Of a DNA stretch of 64,000 nt, positions 21,201-31,403 are shown one piece after another. This DNA is from Anthracocystis setariae. Taxonomy: Eukaryota > Basidiomycota > Ustilaginomycetes > Ustilaginales > Ustilaginaceae. The DNA is taken from the NCBI GenBank assembly GCA_928724745.1, contig CAKMXJ010000027.1, positions 1 to 64,000 of the forward strand. Reading direction: 5' to 3'. Below the pieces are notes generated by a model that saw nothing but the letters and a program-made list of their open reading frames with translations, did no database searches and was not told the DNA's origin. The first letter of the stretch is position 1; the number at the start of each line of letters is the position of its first letter. Both the position numbers and the translations under genes were made by a program.

Positions 21201-23281
21201 ACCACACTCCACCATCAGCGCACAGCACTGGCGGCAGCCTGCAGCTCAGCGGTGCTTCACGCTCTGCTGTGCTCCCACCAGCAGTCAGCAGGGCCCTCTT
21301 CCAGATTACCGGCAGCCACCGCACCAAGACACTGGAGCAGGCATATGCACTCAATGCCATTCACGCCAAGGAGTCTCCACTGATCATCATCATGGCCACT
21401 GGATCCGGCAAGTCTGCACTCTTCATGGCTCCACTGCACTGGCTGCCAGAGCGGTCTGTCATCATTGTGGTGGTGCCCTTCATTGCACTGACAGATGACC
21501 TCCTGCAAGACTGCTGCCGTGTTGGTGTCACTGCCAAGCGGTGGGCCAGCCACCAACCATCAAGAACAGTAGCAGGTGTGGGAGCCCAGCTGGTCTTTGT
21601 TGCGGTGGAGAACTGCCACAGTGTGGAGTTTGCTAATTGGGCACGCGTCTTGCAAGAAGAAAAGCAGCTGGCGGCCATCTTCTTTGATGAGTGTCACGTC
21701 TGCCTCACTCAGAGCAACTTCCGACCAGCCATGGACAAGATCAAGGCGTTGCTGTCTTCTGTGAAAGTGCAGCAGTACTTCCTCACTGCCACGCTACCAC
21801 CTGCGCTGGTGTCCACCCTCAAGACAGCGCTCCAGCTCCCGCATGACGGCACAGGCATGATACGTGCCAGCACCAACCGCAAGAACATCTCCTATGCGGT
21901 GCAACGGCTGAAGTCAGAGGACAGCATGTTGCTCTGCTTGGAAGAGCTCCTTGCAGCGCATCCAACAGGAGCAGTGATGGTCTTTTGCATCTCCAAGTCG
22001 GCCACAGCATTCATTGCAACAGCGCTTGGCTGCCCCTTCATCACATCAGACATGGATGAGGCATACAAGCAGACCACCATCTCAGCCTGGCTGCGGTGCT
22101 CCACCACAGAGACGGACAACAGCAAGCGCATCCTGGCAGGCACCACCGCCATTGGAACCGGCATCAACCCGCAGCACGTCAAGCTGGTAGTGCACTGCAC
22201 CAACACATTTGACATGATCAGCTATGTCCAAGAGTCTGGCCGTGCAGGCCGCAGCGGAGCACCAGCAACAGCAGTGCTGCTTGCGGTGAACAACACATCG
22301 GTCCAGCAGTACGTGGAGGAGCAGACATGTCGGCGCTTGATCATCTCCACCTATATTGATGGCATGCCGGTCACCTGCCTCAGCCAGCCAGACTTTGCGC
22401 TCTGTGACCTTTGCCATCAAGCAGTTGGGGAAGAACCTGGCACGCCACCCAGAACAACCATTGCGGTGGAGTCTCCTCCTGTCCACCAGCCCTGTCATGC
22501 CAGCAGCAGCTCACATCAGACACTGCAGCGCACACCCACAACCCCACAGCATCACAACGCAAGCGCTAGCAGCAGCAGGTTGCAGCAGATTACCAGCACC
22601 AGCACCTTGCGCTCACCAGCAGCACGCACACTACCAGCAGCACCGTACACGCCTACTCCACGTATGCTACACAGGGTCAACCAGCAGCCCAGTCCATCGG
22701 CCATGTTCTCTCACCGCTTGATGCCAGCACCACCTGACTTTGGCTCTCCAGTGCACACCGCTGATCCCAACATCTCCCACATACGCTCATTGCTGGAGCC
22801 ACTGGTGGACTGCTGCTCCCTCTGCTATCTCTTCAGCCGCAGTCACACATGCAGTGGAGAGCATGGTCTCAGCCACCGCTTCAAAGACTGTGCATGCTGG
22901 AACCAGATAGAGGCGCTGCTGCCGGAAATAGAGGATCCAGAACGCATCAATGGCACACACATTGGCAAGATCAAGAACCGCATGCGGAAGGACAAGGGAA
23001 GTACGTGCTGGACATGCCTGGTGCCGACAAAGGTGTGCTTGACCAGCAACGTCTCGGTGGCCACACCGTGCTCAAGGCGGTATGCAGATATAGTGTTGCC
23101 AGTGGTAGCTGCCATGCTCAGAGATGAGCCGTCTTGTATTGATGTGTTTCAACAGCTGGGCCGTCCCTTTGTGGACTTGGAGATGGTGGAGGCGGAGCTA
23201 GGAACCACGGTGCTGTATCATGGTGAGCGTGTCTTCCTAGCGTTTGCCATCTTTGCCACCGCTGTTCAGCTGGCAAATTAG
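18260..23281 (+). CDS. Telomere-linked RecQ-type helicase with C2H2 fingers and a tyrosine-recombinase-like domain (two exons)
   Basis: Exon 1 is 18260-18360, the intron 18361-18438 (GTAAGC ... CACAG), and exon 2 18439-23281, giving about 1647 residues. The long frame has no ATG at its 5' end; the splice supplies MTPQSPPPANN in phase, and the inverted copy shows the same structure. In order: two C2H2 fingers (C85, C90, H106, H111; C162, C165, H178, H183) like those of OrsD-type fungal proteins. Then a region matching tyrosine recombinases: PARGTEL (R709), TNKG (K743), MRMWRQVAVAI (R830), QAGHLTSTAEQHYG (H865, Y874). Then an SF2 helicase with Walker A MATGSGKS (about 1019), FDECH (1116-1120), TAT (1150) and QESGRAGRSG (about 1298), and a Cys-rich C-terminus. 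RecQ-type genes at chromosome ends are known in smuts and yeasts, where they are tied to telomere maintenance by recombination. The recombinase assignment rests on motifs only. Confidence 0.88.
18361..18438 (+). other. Intron of the recombinase-helicase gene
   Basis: 78 nt, GTAAGC to CACAG. The phase joins ...LLET to PVLPAANQ. The equivalent intron in the inverted copy (31302-31225) is also 78 nt. Confidence 0.8.
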
Positions 23282-23504
23282 TTGTTGACAGCAGCTCAGT
23301 CAGTCATACATAGTGTAAGTACATACATTCAGCAATGTGATGTGAGGAATACAGGTTTGCATAGCAGAGATAGGAACAGCATGATCAGCAAGTGAAAGTG
23401 CTGCTTGGGGGGATTGCCTTGTACTCCAATTTTGGCTGATGTGATTAGGTTCAGTATTGCAGTACGGAGCAATCCCCTGGCAGTCAGTTCTGTCTGGCCG
23501 TGTT
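23282..23504. other. Helicase 3' flank
   Basis: Non-coding. The last ~50 bp already contain a GGGGATTGCC/GCAATCCCC pair like those of the array that follows. Confidence 0.5.
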
Positions 23505-23960
23505 GAGGGGATTGCCTGGTAGTTGGCATTTGCCGGCAAAATTGGGCCTTGAATTTTGGGTACGGGGCAATCCCCTGGCAGTCAGTTCCGTCTGACTGAG
23601 GGGATTGCCTGGTAGTTGGCATTTGCCGGCAAAATTGGGCCTTGAATTTTGGGTACGGGGCAATCCCCTGGCAGTCAGTTCCGTCTGACTGAGGGGATTG
23701 CCTGGTAGTTGGCATTTGCCGGCAAAATTGGGCCTTGAATTTTGGGTACGGAGCAATCCCCTGCGTACACCTAACGCAAACATGTTTTGTTGAGGGGATT
23801 GCCTGGTAGTTGCCATTTGCCGGCAAAATTGGGCCTTGGATTTCAGGTACGGAGCAATCCCCTTGTGCGGCTGGTTTTCCTGTGACCGGGGATTGCCTGG
23901 TACCCAACTGGCAAGCACCAATCTGACTGTGCATTTGCATTATGAGGCAATCCCTTTCCG
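23505..23960. repeat. Array of inverted-repeat units between helicase and oxygenase gene
   Basis: Five units, starting at about 23505, 23598, 23691, 23792 and 23885, with a 93-bp period for the first three and about 101 then 93 bp after. Each unit opens with GGGGATTGCCTGGTA and closes with TACGG(G/A)GCAATCCCC, so its ends are inverted repeats around a core with TTTGCCGGCAAA. Intervening bases vary. It lies directly in front of the oxygenase ATG at 23994. Frames through it are repeat-derived. Confidence 0.8.
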
Positions 23961-23993
23961 CAACCTGCCTTTCCCATTCATTGCAACAAAGCA

Positions 23994-24920
23994 ATGCCAT
24001 CAACATCCCCAGAAGCCATACTCAGGAAGCGTGCAAGAGCAGCAGCCAGACGTCAAGCATACCAGCAAATGCAGCAAGAAGTGCAGCGGCTTGGGCTTGA
24101 CAAGCAGCATCGCATCACACGGAATACACCGCAAGAAGAGATCTCCACTTATCCTCTTCAAGAGATTAACATACCGTCCAACCTCACACTGTTTGACAAT
24201 GCCAACTCCAACATCATTCTGCAGCGCATCCGGCCCAGCAGTCACCGCAAAGCTCTGCAAGCTGCTGCCAGTTCAAAGATTGGCAAGGTCCTTTTCGACA
24301 AGTACTGCCTTTCAAATCCATCCATCCTTGACAAGAACAGACGCTCTATCGGACATCACCTTGGCATCTGGCATGATCAAGCACGGCAGACACTTGGCTA
24401 CACACAGCACACCCTCAACAGCCGGCACAAACAAGATGCGCTCAACCTCCTTGCTTGGACAAGAAAGCATACCGGCATGATCCTTGTGCCAACTCGACAC
24501 CTTTTTGAGCCACAGTTCTGCGCAAGTCTTGGCAGGCGGCTGAAGTCTTTTGATTGGCTCACTTCCATCTTTGGGGCAGACATGCTGTCGTATGTACACC
24601 CGTGGTACAGTACAGTTGCTTTCTTCCACGGGTTCTCTGGTGGCTTCCATAGAGATACCAACGATGTCAACCCTTCATTCCTTTTCTGCTTTGGTCAGCC
24701 ATTCTGGTTCGAGCTTCCTGAATACTCGATCAAGATCAGAGTCGAGCCTTATGATCTGCTTCTCCTCAACTCTCAGCAGTGTTGGCATCGCACAACTAGT
24801 ATTGACAACAACCACATTGCAGGACGGTGGGCCTTTAGCGCATTCCTGCGATCCAGTATCTTCAAGATGGATCCGGTCGCTCAGATTGCTGCTTCTCGAG
24901 TTGATCCCAATCAGATTTAG
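23994..24920 (+). CDS. 2-oxoglutarate/Fe(II) oxygenase, possibly TET/JBP-like (308 aa)
   Basis: A single-exon frame from ATG to TAG. The C-terminal half carries the Fe(II)/2OG signature HxD...H...R: GGFHRDTND (H219, D221), NSQQCWHRTT (H265), AGRWAFSAF (R278), in a double-stranded beta-helix-like context (FWFELPEYSIKIRVEPYDLLLLNSQQ). The N-terminus is basic and Gln/Arg-rich. Enzymes of this fold hydroxylate many substrates. The neighbouring minus-strand gene is a clearer TET/JBP relative, and fungal genomes can carry expanded TET/JBP families near transposons, which makes oxidation of a DNA base plausible here. Substrate is inferred. It is convergent with the next gene; only the GGAACTAC minisatellite lies between. 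Confidence 0.7.
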   Translation: MPSTSPEAILRKRARAAARRQAYQQMQQEVQRLGLDKQHRITRNTPQEEISTYPLQEINIPSNLTLFDNANSNIILQRIRPSSHRKALQAAASSKIGKVLFDKYCLSNPSILDKNRRSIGHHLGIWHDQARQTLGYTQHTLNSRHKQDALNLLAWTRKHTGMILVPTRHLFEPQFCASLGRRLKSFDWLTSIFGADMLSYVHPWYSTVAFFHGFSGGFHRDTNDVNPSFLFCFGQPFWFELPEYSIKIRVEPYDLLLLNSQQCWHRTTSIDNNHIAGRWAFSAFLRSSIFKMDPVAQIAASRVDPNQI

Positions 24921-25091
24921 ATGTTCTCCGCTCTCAATGTTACTTTCTCTCCAAATGCAATCTGTTCTGACTAAGCCTTGCTTTTTCCTTTTCATCAACC
25001 GCTTCTCAAAAATTTTCAACTGCATCAAACTTGAAAAAATCTTCAAGTCCCAATTCACACACTTTGACACACGGAATCACAAAACTTTGAC

Positions 25092-25228
25092 TGTGGAACT
25101 GTTGAACTATGGAATTATGGAACTACAGAACTACGGAACTACGGAACTACGGAACTACAGAACTGGAACTACGGAACTATGGAACTACGGAACTACGGAA
25201 CTATGGAACTACGGAACTACGGAACTAC
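25092..25228. repeat. GGAACTACG minisatellite between convergent genes
   Basis: About fifteen copies of an 8-9 bp unit (GGAACTACG, with ATGGAACT and CAGAACT variants). They end at the TAA stop of the minus-strand oxygenase gene. Confidence 0.9.
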
Positions 25229-26308
25229 TTAGGTGGTCTTGCTGTCAATGTGCTTGAAGAGATCCCAATTTTTGATGCATGTGTCCTTGTATGCCTCCTT
25301 CTCTTGTTCAGTCTTGCTGCCTGCCTTGCCTCTATGGCCTGCCCACTTGACAACATCGCTAGACATGAACATGGTCAATGAGCCTCGAGTCTCACCCTCT
25401 GCAATGTTGGTGTTGTAGTGATGCACAACATGCGATGGGAAGAAAGCAAGTGCACCAGGAGGGAACTCGATGCTGATGTTGGCCTCGTGCATGTTGAGCG
25501 TTGTGTGCCGATAGTCACCAACACTCATCACTCCAGCCAACCCTTGCAAGTAGTCCCTCCGGTCTCTGTGTGGAGCAGAGATTGCATTGGCCTCCTCGTT
25601 CAAAGCCAGGGATGGAAAGCACGGTCCAAACTTGAATCCCCCATATGGCTTGAACTCGGACGAATCTCCAACATACTGGTAGAAGCTGGCATGATCAGGA
25701 AAGCACTCGTAGAATTGGCGATTGCAATATGCCTGGATGCTCTTGAGGGACTCGGTGTCAAGGAAAGCCTGCATTTGAGGATATTGCATGAACTTCAAAT
25801 TCCAGTATGGCCCATCCATATGTGCTTGGTCCTGGCCACTGAGCATCAAATGCCATGTTCAAAAGTGACCTCCTCGGATAGCCTCCGTTGGAGCTCCTGC
25901 TGCCCATGGGAGAGCTTTCATCGAGGCTCGGACCTGATCCAGGCTGCTGTGGAACTCTGCTGCATGCAGCTCTGGGGGCAGGACCACACTGGCAAAGTGG
26001 AGACCGTTCTTGTCAACAAAATGTGTCCACCGAGTCTTCAACTTGATGCGTCTCAGCATTGCAGCATTGTTTCCCGGACTTGGCTCCTTTGGTAGGATCA
26101 GAGGCTGCGTCATGTACTTGTTTAGATCCAGGTCCGTTGTCACAATGAACGCCTCACCAGATTGTACATGCTTCCTGAATGCCAGCTTCCCTTTGCTTCG
26201 ACCACGCTTTCGTGGACCATGTTCCATCTGCCTCGGATGCTGCCAAATAAGCAGGTTTGGTTTCTTTATTTTCCTTGCCGTCTTGTCAACCGTTCTTTGC
26301 CTTGCCAT
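25229..26308 (-). pseudogene. TET/JBP-like 2-oxoglutarate oxygenase with one in-frame TGA
   Basis: Two minus-strand frames (149 and 206 codons) are in the same phase and separated only by a TGA at 25861-25859 plus three codons, so one gene of about 359 residues carries a single nonsense codon. The N-terminal part is basic (MARQRTVDKTARKIKK, GPRKRGRSKGK). The catalytic part has SAPHRDRRDYLQGLAGVMSVGDY (HxD), IEFPPGALAFFPSHVVHHYN (distal His) and GETRGSLTMFMSSDV (2OG Arg). This is the arrangement of fungal TET/JBP-related oxygenases, which oxidise 5-methylcytosine or thymine in DNA. The TGA could come from CGA by CpG transition, in line with CpG decay around it. Alternatives are a sequencing error, readthrough or a recently dead gene. 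Confidence 0.72.
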
Positions 26309-26716
26309 CTTGTCAACCGTACTGTGTTGTAGTCAATGTCTGTTATAGGACAGGCTTGTTCTTGTTCTCGTTTGATTTGCGTTTGGTTTGGGTTTGCGTG
26401 TTTGCTTGAGCTTTGGTTAGTGTTTGCGTTTTGGTTTGCGTTTGCGTGTCTTTCTCTTTTCACAGTGGGCGCCCCCTACGGTTCATATGCTGTCATTGCT
26501 CTATAAGTTTCTGCTATAGTACATAATCATTGTTGTCAAGTATTCTGAAGAATCTAACATTAAAAAATAGACCTCCTTGATTGCCAACATGGTTCAAGCC
26601 GAAACGGGATGTCTCAAATGCTCAGCCATGCCAACAACGCAAAGAGGGGGAAAAGCCAAAGCAAAACCCTACATTTTATAACCCAAAGCCAAAGCAAAAC
26701 CCTACATACAACCAGG
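26309..26716. other. Non-coding spacer with TTTGCGTTTGG-like repeats
   Basis: It contains degenerate GTTTGGTTTGCGTTTG repeats (about 26365-26450), the duplicated phrase CTTGCCNTCTTGTCAACCGT at 26273-26320 and AAAGCCAAAGCAAAACCCTAC direct repeats near 26660-26705. No gene supported. Confidence 0.55.
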
Positions 26717-27495
26717 CAGCCGATGTGATGCGCCATCTCCCAGCCTGGATGGCCCCCAGGTGTTCGACGTTGTATCACACCAACTGGCTTGTGTCGACAA
26801 ACATCAGCTTCCTTGCTTGCAATCATTGGGAGCCATCAATGATATACACACAAGGCGCCTCTGTCTGCCTACCCAAGACTCTGGTCAGTCCCTTGATAGC
26901 CAAATAAGCCAAATCAGCCGATGTGATGCACCATCTCCCAGCCTGGATGGCCCCCAGGTGTTCGACGTTGTATCACACCAACTGGCTTGGCTTGTGTCGA
27001 CAAACATTGGCTTCCTCATTTGTAATCATTGGGAGCCATCAATGATATACACACAAGGCGCCTCTGTCTGCCTACCCAAGACCCTCAATAATACCCCAAT
27101 AGCCAACATACCACATTACCATTGCTGCTCTGTGCCGTCAATACCCTAAAAGCCAACCTACCACATTACCATCGCTACGCTGTGCCGTCAATACCCCTGT
27201 GCCGTCAATACCCCAATAGCCAACATACCGCTTTACCATCACTGTGCTGTGCCGTCAATACCCCAACAGCCAAACTACCGCATTACCATCACTGTGCTGT
27301 GCCGTCAACCCAAAGACAAGCCAAATCAGCCAATGTGATGCGCCGTCTCCCAGCCTGGATGGCCCCCAGGTGCTTGACTTTGCATCACACCGACTGGCTT
27401 GTGTTGACAAACATCAGCTTCCTTGTTTGCAATCATTGGGAGCCATCAATGATATACACACAAGGCGCCTCTGTCTGCCTACCCAAGACCCTCAA
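26717..27495. repeat. Tandem ~165-bp repeats with inner ~45-bp repeats
   Basis: Three copies (about 26717-26884, 26917-27085, 27330-27491) of a unit from 'GCCGATGTGATGCGCCATCT' to 'TGTCTGCCTACCCAAGAC'. Between the second and third are four to five copies of a shorter unit containing CATTACCATCNCTNNGCTGTGCCGTCAATACC. No gene supported. Confidence 0.8.
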
Positions 27496-27506
27496 TAATA
27501 CCCCAA

Positions 27507-27866
27507 TGTTATGCTCCTGGGGTCTTAGAACCTCGGAACGTGGCGGTGCGTCTGTGTCGAGGCCAGGGGCGTGGTACCGGGTGTTGCTCCCGGGATCGTT
27601 GCCAAGATAGCGGAGCGGGTGAGCGGGAGATCGGGAGAAGGTCTGATATTTCCACCTACTAGAGTGAGTAAGCTAAAATACAATCGACGTCCTAACGTGA
27701 GTGTGGTGGACTTAGGACGTGGGATTATGTGGCCTCCCGGATACCCCCCGGGTGATGCCGCAGTCTGCCCCCCGATCCCCGATCCGGGGCGTCATCGGGG
27801 GGACCACTCCTGCCCGCTCTGATACTAAATCCAATCACTAACTCTCCCGATATCCCAATCATAACA
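27507..27866 (-). mobile_element. Complete solo LTR (family A) at a rearrangement junction
   Basis: 360 bp, TGTTATGCTCCTGGGG ... AATCATAACA, nearly identical to the gypsy 3' LTR and CpG-rich, so young. Flanks are CCCAA and CGTGG, not a target duplication. On its right, the minus-strand helicase copy stops abruptly in the codons for LTAT; on its left lies unrelated tandem repeat. It most likely marks recombination between two LTRs. Confidence 0.88.
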
Positions 27867-30800
27867 CGTGGCAGTGAGGAAGTACTGCTGCACATGCACA
27901 GAAGACAGCAACGCCTTGATCTTGTCCATGGCGGGTCGGAAGTTGCTCTGAGTGAGGCAGATGTGACACTCATCAAAGAAGATGGCCGCCAGCTGCTTTT
28001 CTTCTTGCAAGACACGTGCCCAATTAGCAAACTCCACACTGTGGCAGTTCTCCACCGCAACAAAGACCAGCTGGGCTCCCACACCTGCTACTGTTCTTGA
28101 TGGTTGGTGGCTGGCCCACCGCTTGGCAGTGACACCAACACGGCGGCAGTCTTGCAGGAGGTCATCTGTCAGCGCAATGAAGGGCACCACCACAATGATG
28201 ACAGACCGCTCTGGCAGCCAGTGCAGTGGAGCCATGAAGAGTGCAGACTTGCCGGATCCGGTGGCCATGATGATGATCAGCGGAGACTCCTTGGCGTGAA
28301 TGGCATTGAGTGCGTAGGCTTGCTCCAGTGTCTTGGTGCGGTGGCTGCCGGTAATCTGGAAGAGGGCCCTGCTGACCGCTGGTGGGAGCACAGCAGAGCG
28401 TGAAGCACCGCTGAGCTGCAGGCTGCCGCCAGTGCTGTGCGCTAATGGTGGAGTGTGGTGTTCCAGCTTGCGTCTGATGGTGAGCACGCTCTCTTCTACC
28501 AGCTCCAACTTGCGCTTGATACCTCTGAGCTCCTGTGCGTGGTCTGCACCGCTTCCAAGCTCAACAAGTTGGTTGAACGGCTGTGTGTCCTCTTGAAAGC
28601 GCGTGCACATCCTCCAGAATGTGTGCCAGCGCTCTGACACCGCCAGCATGCGGTCCATGCTTTCCTGCGTGAGCTGGTAGAGCATGCTTGCATCCAGGCC
28701 GTAGTGCTGCTCTGCAGTGCTGGTCAAGTGACCTGCTTGGAGATCATGCTCGTTGTCTTGATCTGTTTCCTTGCTGGACATGCTTGCAGAGCCTGGACGG
28801 ATGAGCTTGCGGTCAATGGCTACTGCAACCTGACGCCACATGCGCATGGTCATGCCGCTGGAGACAGAACTGATGTGCTGCTGATGGAGCGCCTGCAGCA
28901 TCTTGCTGACGGTGTTGGTGTCCAGCGGCTGTCCACTGTGCGTAGAAAGAAGCATGTGGCAGGCTGGGCGGGGCTTGATGATGGCATTGTGAAGCAGATG
29001 GACAAAGGGCGCCACCTGAGAGACGTAGTAGACCACCATGCAGCCAACTGCATGAGGCAGGAAGCGTGGGATGATCCTTTGCCGCCCTGAGCCCTTGTTG
29101 GTGGGCAGTGCCGTGAAGACGCTGCCATCATGGACAAAGATGTTGCGTGGACCCATGAGCGTGTTGGTGTGCTGAAGCTGCATCAGTTCCGTACCTCTTG
29201 CTGGCAGACCGCTGCCCAGTTCAATGAGAACGGCAAGCAGCTTGATGAACTCGTTGTGCGTGCTGAAGTAGGACTGTGCTGCTTCTGCATCAAACTCCAG
29301 CTCTTCACTGTAGGCATCCAGCAGCGGTTGCGCTGATGGGGCGTTGCCAGCAACGGCACGGCAGAGGACGGTGCTGAGGCTGCTGAGCTCTGGGGAGGCG
29401 GTGACAAAGTTGAAGCCTGGTTGCATGTTGCGGTGATCATCTTGGATGTGTTTGAGGTTGATGGCCAGCGTGGCGTCCTCTGGGAGCAGACACAGCTGAC
29501 GCAGGTGACGCTCTGCCTGTTCCTGTGCACCGTGCATCAGAGCTTGGAGGCGTGTGATCTGGATCTCCTCTGTTCCGTACTTGATGTGGCTGAGGTTGTG
29601 CGCCCAAGAACAGATGAATGGCGTGACTTCATCCTGAGCAAGCACCTTGCCGTAGCGGTGGAGAGACTGGAGGTGGGCGCTGGCAGAGTTGCTGTTGTGG
29701 TAGACGTTCTCCTTGAGGTGCTTGCGCATGGCCTTGTCTGTCTGAGATGGAGACATCTTCAAGAGCTGACCGTTGGTGTCATTGAAGAGGTAGTGGTGCA
29801 GCACAGCACGCATGCAGAACTCCAGGCTGGCAATGATGGAGGTGGCAGCGCTGACGGCTTTGGGCATGCCTTCCCTGTCCACACACATGTGCATGAAGAG
29901 ACGCACCAGCATCAGCTCATCTGTCTGACCGTGCTTTGCTGGCCGCTGCGTGATGAGCTGGTGGGACAGGCTGAGCAGCGCTTCTTCCACTGCAAGGGTG
30001 ACCTCATGAATGTGTTGCTGGTGCTCTGCAGCTGCAAGTGCACTGGTGTTGGCGCTGGCATCATTGTCATTGTCAAAGAGCGTTGACAAGTCACGCAGGT
30101 GTAGAATGGCCTCTGTGGCCTCTTCTGTGACCACCAGATGCTGCTCCTCTGTCCTGCTGCCGTGATAGTGGAGGGCCTCACCGTCCAAGGCAAGGTGTGC
30201 AAGTAGAGCAAGGACATTGCCCCACATGTCAGCCCGCTTCTTGATGGTGGGAAGCTGGAGGTTGTAGGGCTCAGACGGCTTGTCACTGTAGGCACGGAAT
30301 GTCTGCTGCATGTAGCGGCCAGAGTCCATAAAGGCCTGCATCCAATGCAGAGCAAAGGCTTTGGTCATTCTAGCCAGCCAGTGAACAAAGTCACTGTGAG
30401 CGCCGGGCCAGCTTGATGTGTCTGTGCCCAAGGCGCCAATGGCAGTCAGCGGCTTGCCTGCCCAGTAGGAGCGCCACTTGAGCTGCTTGGCCCAGGGACC
30501 AATGTTGCCGGTGCGCATGGACATGTCCACAACAGGGTTGAGCAGACCTGCATCACGGAGAGCATCTTGATCCTGCTGGATGAATGCAGCAGCCTTGGCT
30601 TTGATGGCATTGTCCAGCTGGCGTGCATCCAAGTTGGGGTTGAGGATGGCTTGTGGAGGCGTGGGGTCCAGCTCCTTGTCCTGCACATAGACGTAGCGCT
30701 TGTTCTTGCCATGTTCCTGGATGACCTGCAGCAGGACAGGGTGCGTAGACTTGGCTTTGACCTTCAGGTCTGCATGTTTATCCTTGAGGTGAGCGTACAT

Positions 30801-31403
30801 TGCATTCCTGGCAAAGATGGCATAGGAGCAGTGGTTGCACTGGTAACCGTCTGTGACCACCGGCAGCTCCTTGATCTTGGGCACAGGCAGCCGATCTTGG
30901 TCCACAGTGACGTCCTTGGGAAGCGGCAGGTCAAGCTGATCAAGCATGGCCTGGATAGCACGGCGTGAAGCGTCACCAAGAGGCTGGTGATGGAAACGCT
31001 GCACGTGAGCAGTAACATCTTTGAATGAGGGTGTTAGCGGGACTCCAAGAGTGCAGCCAATGCGCGTGCAGACAAGCAACTGCGGGTGATTGACCAAGCG
31101 GAGATAGAAGCGGCCAAGGTCAGCGCCTTGGGCAGCAGCAGCAACAGCACGGCTGTCAGCAGCTGCAACATCAGGTACAGCAGCAGCATTGGCGGCCAGC
31201 TGGTTTGCAGCAGGTAAGACAGGACTGTGTTGGAAAAAGACACATGTATCAGAAACACGCTAATTGCTGGTGATGCGTGGGGACAGGACACAAAAGGCTT
31301 ACGTTTCAAGCAAGGGAATTTCCACTGACTCGTTGTCAAGTGCTGCGCTGATGTTGCCGTCAACTTGGCTGTTGTTGGCAGGAGGCGGTGACTGTGAAGT
31401 CAT
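27867..31403 (-). pseudogene. Second recombinase-helicase gene, inverted and truncated in the helicase domain
   Basis: Exon 1 is 31403-31303, the intron 31302-31225, and exon 2 31224 down to 27867, where it runs into an LTR. It is very similar to the plus-strand copy: same two fingers, same R, K, R, H and Y of the recombinase-like region, Walker A and FDECH. It ends right after motif III (LTAT), so motifs IV-VI and the Cys-rich tail are lost and helicase activity is unlikely. The fingers and recombinase-like domain are intact, with no stop codon before the break. Its 5' region includes one extra Ala codon relative to copy 1. The shared TATA and upstream region are kept. Confidence 0.88.
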
